DNA of 8,622 bases from JACMNW01 sp031413495. GTDB lineage: Bacteria; Pseudomonadota; Alphaproteobacteria; Rhodobacterales; Rhodobacteraceae. The notes below the pieces were generated by a model that was given only the letters and a program-made list of their open reading frames with translations, searched no databases and was not told the origin of the DNA. The stretch is from NCBI GenBank assembly GCA_031413495.1, contig JANOFE010000266.1, positions 1 through 8,622 of the forward strand. The letters run 5' to 3'. The translations under genes were made by a program, and so were the position numbers. Shown here one piece after another: positions 5,145 through 8,622 of the stretch (within the stretch, counting starts at the first letter, position 1; every line of letters begins with the position of its first letter).

Positions 5145-6311
5145 ATGACCAAAGTGATGAATGTCGCCATGATCGGCGGCGGGTTCATGGGCAAGGCGCA
5201 TGCCATGGCCTATGCATCGATGCCGATGTTCTTCTGGCCCGCACCGGCCATTCCGCACCGTAAGGTGGTGGTCGATATCACCGACGGGGCCGCTGAAGAG
5301 GCCCGCCGCCGGTTCGGTTTTGACGAGGCCAGCAGCGACTGGCGTGCTGTGGTAAACCGCCCGGATATCGACGTGGTTGATATCTGCACCCCCAACAACG
5401 TCCATGCCGAAATCGCCATTGCGGCGGCAAAGGCGGGCAAGCACATCATTTGCGAAAAACCCCTTGCGCGCACCGTGGAAGAGGCCCGCGCGATGACCGA
5501 GGCGGCAAAGGCCGCAGGCATCATCCATATGGTCGCCTTCAACTATCGCCGCACGCCCGCCGTGGCGCTGGCGAAGAAATTTATCGACGAAGGCCGCATC
5601 GGCCGGATCCTTAATTTCCGCGGCACCTATCTGCAGGACTGGTCAGCCGATGAAAATGGCCCGCTGTCGTGGCGTTTCCAGAAAAAGATCGCAGGCTCTG
5701 GCACGGTGGGCGATATCGGCACGCATGTAGTCGATCTGGCGCATTATCTGGTAGGCCCCATCGCCGAGGTGATCGCGTTGACCCATACCTATGTGGAAAC
5801 CCGGCCAATCCAGCAGGGTGGGGTAGACAAACTGGGGGCGTCAGAGAAATCCGCTGACGTCGAGCGCGCCCCGGTGGATGTGGATGACGAGGTGATCTCG
5901 ATGCTGCGCTTTGACAACGGCGCTGTCGGCAGCCTTGAGGCCACGCGCAACGCCTGGGGTCGCAACAATTACATCACGCTTGAAATCCACGGCACCAAGG
6001 GGTCGATCCACTTCAACTATGAACGCCGCGACGAATTGCAGGTGATGTTTGCCGATGATCCGGCGGATGCGCGCGGGTTCCGCACCATCTATACCGGTCC
6101 GGCGCATCCCTACGGTGGCGGCCTGTGGCCAATCCCGGGTCTGGGCATCGGTTATTCCGAGACGAAGATCGTGGAATGCTTTGACTTCTTCAGTGCCATC
6201 GCGTCGGGCAAACAGCCCAGTCCGAATTTCGAGGACGGGTTGCTGACCGAACTGGTGGCGGACGCGATGCTGCGTTCTGGGGAAACCGGCAAGTGGGAAA
6301 CAGTCGGATGA
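5145..6311 (+). CDS. Gfo/Idh/MocA-family NAD(P)-dependent sugar oxidoreductase
   Basis: The product is 388 aa. ATG 5145 is used because GGAG (5134-5137) lies 7 bases before it and the Rossmann fold begins at once; a reading from further upstream would add 34 residues without any pattern. Residues 6-18 (NVAMIGGGFMGKA) are the nucleotide-binding turn. EKPLA (104-108) carries the conserved Lys105, and GDIGTHVVDLAHYL (189-202) carries Asp190 and His194; these three form the usual catalytic set. The C-terminal sheet domain includes LEATRNAWGRNNYITLEIHG (264-283). The length exceeds myo-inositol dehydrogenase (about 340), and AYASMPMFFWPAPA (22-35) and TYLQDWSAD (161-169) mark a distinct subfamily that to my recollection includes levoglucosan 3-dehydrogenase. 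It probably oxidises a hydroxyl of the imported sugar to a keto group. The stop overlaps the ATPase start (ATGA), which indicates translational coupling. Confidence 0.92.
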   Translation: MTKVMNVAMIGGGFMGKAHAMAYASMPMFFWPAPAIPHRKVVVDITDGAAEEARRRFGFDEASSDWRAVVNRPDIDVVDICTPNNVHAEIAIAAAKAGKHIICEKPLARTVEEARAMTEAAKAAGIIHMVAFNYRRTPAVALAKKFIDEGRIGRILNFRGTYLQDWSADENGPLSWRFQKKIAGSGTVGDIGTHVVDLAHYLVGPIAEVIALTHTYVETRPIQQGGVDKLGASEKSADVERAPVDVDDEVISMLRFDNGAVGSLEATRNAWGRNNYITLEIHGTKGSIHFNYERRDELQVMFADDPADARGFRTIYTGPAHPYGGGLWPIPGLGIGYSETKIVECFDFFSAIASGKQPSPNFEDGLLTELVADAMLRSGETGKWETVG

Positions 6312-7897
6312 CCGCCCCCGCCCCGATACCCCATGCCCCGGTTCCCGCCGTCCGCATGGTGGGGATCTCCAAATCCTTCGGCGGTGTGCGCGCGTTGGAA
6401 AATGTGGATCTGGAGGTTCTGCCCGGCGAGGTTCATGCCCTGCTGGGCGGCAACGGGGCGGGGAAATCCACCATTCTGAAGGTGCTGAACGGGGTGCATA
6501 TCCCCGATGAAGGCACGGTCGAGGTGGCAGGCCAAAGGCTTGCTGCCCCGACACCCGAGGCCGCCCGGGCGGCGGGCGTGTCGATGAACTTTCAGGAAAT
6601 GTCGCTGGTCCCCACCCTGACCGTGGCACAGAACGTGTTCCTGACGCGCGAGGCCCGCGATGCGCGTGGCCTGATCGACGACGAAGATTCAATCCGCCGA
6701 GCAGAAGCGATCTTCAAGATGCTTGAGGTTGAGGTGAGCCCCCGTGCGTTGGTGGGCGATCTTGGCGCGGGCCAAAAACAGTTGACCGAGATTGCCAAGG
6801 CCATCAGTCAGGACGCGCGCGTGCTGATCCTCGACGAACCTTCGACCGCACTGGCGGTTTCAGATGTGGAACGGCTGTTCGTCTTTCTGCGAAAGCTGAC
6901 GGCCAAGGGAGTGGCGATCATCTACGTCAGCCACCGGATGGACGAGATTGCCCGGATCGCCGACCGCGCCACCATCCTGCGTGACGGACGGCACGTAATC
7001 ACAGCACCAATGGCGGACCTGCCCATTGATACAATGATCGAACATATCGTCGGCAAACGCTCCAAGGGGTTGGCCGACGTGGTGCGCGGCGGCGCGGCCC
7101 GGGGCGAGGCGCTGCTGGAACTGAAAGGTGTGACCGGGCCGCACAAACCCGATAACGTCAGCTTTACCCTTCACCGGGGCGAGGTGCTGGGGCTTGCGGG
7201 GTTGCTGGGCTCGGGTCGTTCGGCGCTGGCCCGGGTGATCGCGGGGATCGAGCCTGCGGTGGCGGGCGAAATACGTATCAAGGGCAAACCGGTTCAGATC
7301 CGACGCCCCGCCGATGCGATTGCCCAAGGCGTGGCCCTCGTGCCCGAAGCACGCGCCACGCAAGGCATCATCCCCGCCCATAGCGTTGCCGAAAACATGG
7401 TCATGGCGGTTCTGGGGCGGATCACGAAACGCGGTCTGGTGGACCCTTCTCGCGCAACTGCGATCACCGACAGCATGATCCAGCGCCTTTCGGTCAAGAC
7501 GGCCAGCCGGGACCATGCCGTATCGACCCTTTCGGGCGGCAACCAGCAAAAAGTGGTGATTGGCAAATGGCTGGCCACCGAGCCCGATATTCTGATCCTT
7601 GATGAGCCCACCGCAGGCATCGACATCGGATCGAAATCCGAAATTATCCGGCTGGTGCGCGATCTTGCGGCGGCAAGCAAAGGGGTCTTGGTGATCTCGT
7701 CCGAACTCTCGGAACTGTTGACTGCCTGCGACCGTATTCTGGTCATGGCCGATGGCCGCGCGCATCAGATGCTGGACCGCGCCGATCTGGACGATCCCGA
7801 CGAAACCAACCCCGACCATGCCCTGCAAGCCGCCGAGCGGCGCCTGCAGATCGAGATTCAGAAAGCTCTGACCGCAAAGGAGGCCACACATGGCTAA
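6308..7897 (+). CDS. Sugar ABC transporter ATP-binding protein, two fused NBDs (RbsA/MglA/XylG type)
   Basis: The product is 529 aa (family about 500). The start ATG 6308 overlaps the oxidoreductase stop by 4 bases; a GTG at 6293 would add only 5 residues. NBD1 has Walker A GGNGAGKST (47-55), Q-loop Gln96, signature LGAGQ (152-156), Walker B VLILDEP (172-178) and H-loop His209. NBD2 has a degenerate P-loop GLLGSGRSAL (298-307), signature LSGGNQQK (408-415), Walker B ILILDEP (428-434) and Ser instead of His in the H-loop (SSE 464-466). This asymmetry is normal for CUT2 ATPases, where only one site hydrolyses ATP well. The protein sits on the inner face of the membrane and drives import through the permease. 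Its last codons overlap the permease start by 8 bases. Confidence 0.95.
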   Translation: MTAPAPIPHAPVPAVRMVGISKSFGGVRALENVDLEVLPGEVHALLGGNGAGKSTILKVLNGVHIPDEGTVEVAGQRLAAPTPEAARAAGVSMNFQEMSLVPTLTVAQNVFLTREARDARGLIDDEDSIRRAEAIFKMLEVEVSPRALVGDLGAGQKQLTEIAKAISQDARVLILDEPSTALAVSDVERLFVFLRKLTAKGVAIIYVSHRMDEIARIADRATILRDGRHVITAPMADLPIDTMIEHIVGKRSKGLADVVRGGAARGEALLELKGVTGPHKPDNVSFTLHRGEVLGLAGLLGSGRSALARVIAGIEPAVAGEIRIKGKPVQIRRPADAIAQGVALVPEARATQGIIPAHSVAENMVMAVLGRITKRGLVDPSRATAITDSMIQRLSVKTASRDHAVSTLSGGNQQKVVIGKWLATEPDILILDEPTAGIDIGSKSEIIRLVRDLAAASKGVLVISSELSELLTACDRILVMADGRAHQMLDRADLDDPDETNPDHALQAAERRLQIEIQKALTAKEATHG

Positions 7898-8622
7898 GTC
7901 AACACCTGCCCCCGGCGGGGACCTGTTCGCCAATTGGCGACAGAACATCATCTACATCGGCTTTGTCGCGATCTTTCTGATCTTCGCGCTGACGCTGAAC
8001 GACAAGGGGTTCCTGAACCCCAACAACCTGCTGAACATCGTGCGGCAAACGGCGATGATTGCCGTCATGGCCATCGCGATGACCTTCGTTCTGTCGGCTG
8101 GCGAGATTGACCTGTCGGTGGGGGCCGTGGCCGGATTGGCGACAGTGACGGTAGCCATGGCCATCGAGGTGGCGGGCCCCGTCGGAGGCGTGTGCGCCGG
8201 CCTTGCGACCGGCCTTGCCGTGGGCATGTTCAACGGCTGGCTGACCACCCGGATCGGCATTCCGTCATTTCTGACAACGCTTGCGATGATGGGCATCGCC
8301 AAGGGCGTGGCGATGTGGATTTCCGACACCGCAGCGGTACCGATCCTGTCGCCCAGCTATTCCTGGGTGTTCGGCGGCGGGTCGGTCGGGCCGATCCCGG
8401 TGCTGTTGTTCTGGATCGCGGCACTGGGTGGGGTAGGGCATATCGTGCTGCGCCGGTCAGGCTTTGGCCGCCGGGTGCTGGCAACCGGCGGCGGCGAGAC
8501 CGCTGCGCGCTATTCCGGCATCGATACGGCAAACATCAAGATGAAGGTGCTGGTCCTGTCGTCCTGTGCGGCAGCACTGGCCGGGATGCTTTACGCCGGA
8601 CGTCTGCAATCTGGCCGCTTCC
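7890..8622 (+). CDS. Sugar ABC transporter permease, RbsC type (partial, cut by window end)
   Basis: The first 244 residues are present with no stop; the family is about 320-340, so roughly a quarter is missing. ATG 7890 follows AGGAGG (7878-7883) by 6 bases and lies 8 bases inside the ATPase gene in another frame. Hydrophobic segments lie near residues 21-36, 54-70, 75-92, 98-115, 125-145, 168-187 and 218-236. BPD_transp_2 family blocks are SAGEIDLSVGAV (69-80), FNGWLTTRIGIPSFLTTLAMMG (starting 114) and ATGGGETAARYSGI (198-211). It forms the transmembrane channel, probably as a homodimer, working with the ATPase and the exported binding protein. The gene continues beyond the window, where further catabolic genes may follow. 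Confidence 0.93.
   Translation, partial: MAKSTPAPGGDLFANWRQNIIYIGFVAIFLIFALTLNDKGFLNPNNLLNIVRQTAMIAVMAIAMTFVLSAGEIDLSVGAVAGLATVTVAMAIEVAGPVGGVCAGLATGLAVGMFNGWLTTRIGIPSFLTTLAMMGIAKGVAMWISDTAAVPILSPSYSWVFGGGSVGPIPVLLFWIAALGGVGHIVLRRSGFGRRVLATGGGETAARYSGIDTANIKMKVLVLSSCAAALAGMLYAGRLQSGRF

Noticed and set aside
5841..6692. 283-codon minus-strand open frame across the oxidoreductase/ATPase junction
   Set aside because: It is antisense to two clear protein families, has Arg/Pro-rich composition typical of a reverse-strand shadow, and no SD.
6860..7951. 363-codon minus-strand open frame opposite the ATPase gene
   Set aside because: It is a long antisense shadow in GC-rich DNA; the plus strand encodes an intact ABC ATPase with all motifs, and the antisense product matches no known pattern.
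1..8622. CRISPR array, insertion sequence or phage genes
   Set aside because: I see no regularly spaced repeats, transposase or integrase motifs, or terminal inverted repeats anywhere in the window.

Overview
The window looks like chromosome of an alphaproteobacterium, most likely of the Rhodobacteraceae type. It is GC-rich, has short SD-led genes packed into overlapping operons, and carries a CUT2-type sugar ABC transporter of the kind common in that group. The taxonomic call is inferred from general character and not from a marker gene.

Layout. Positions 66-141 hold a complete tRNA-Phe(GAA) with encoded CCA, preceded by a possible promoter. Positions 142-452 hold no gene that I can support. 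On the minus strand, 2827 to 453, is a two-gene operon: an ROK-family DNA-binding regulator (TTG start) and, 2 bp after its stop, a periplasmic-binding-protein homologue without a signal peptide. A 221-bp AT-rich divergent region (2828-3048) carries a clear palindrome and candidate promoters. On the plus strand from 3049 runs a five-gene operon: a TIM-barrel sugar isomerase/epimerase-like protein (3049-3870), an exported sugar-binding protein (3925-5046), a Gfo/Idh/MocA oxidoreductase (5145-6311), a two-domain sugar ABC ATPase (6308-7897) and the start of an RbsC-type permease (7890 onward, cut by the window end). GC-rich hairpins sit on both sides of the binding-protein gene.

How it works together. 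The binding protein captures a sugar, cyclitol or anhydrosugar in the periplasm. The permease and ATPase import it. The NAD(P)-dependent oxidoreductase and the TIM-barrel enzyme probably carry out the first catabolic steps, for instance oxidation to a keto-sugar followed by isomerisation, dehydration or elimination. The substrate cannot be read from the sequence.

The most interesting point is regulatory. The ROK regulator has lost the residues that ROK proteins use to bind sugar (the Asp of the ENDA/EHD block, and the Glu and His of the GEIGH block) and the whole zinc Cys motif. Its operon partner is a cytoplasmic paralogue of the transporter's own binding protein, with nearly all of the likely ligand-contact residues kept. 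I infer a split sensor: the SBP-like protein reads the intracellular ligand and the ROK protein binds DNA, possibly at the CTTTTGC-N9-GCAAAAG palindrome between the operons.
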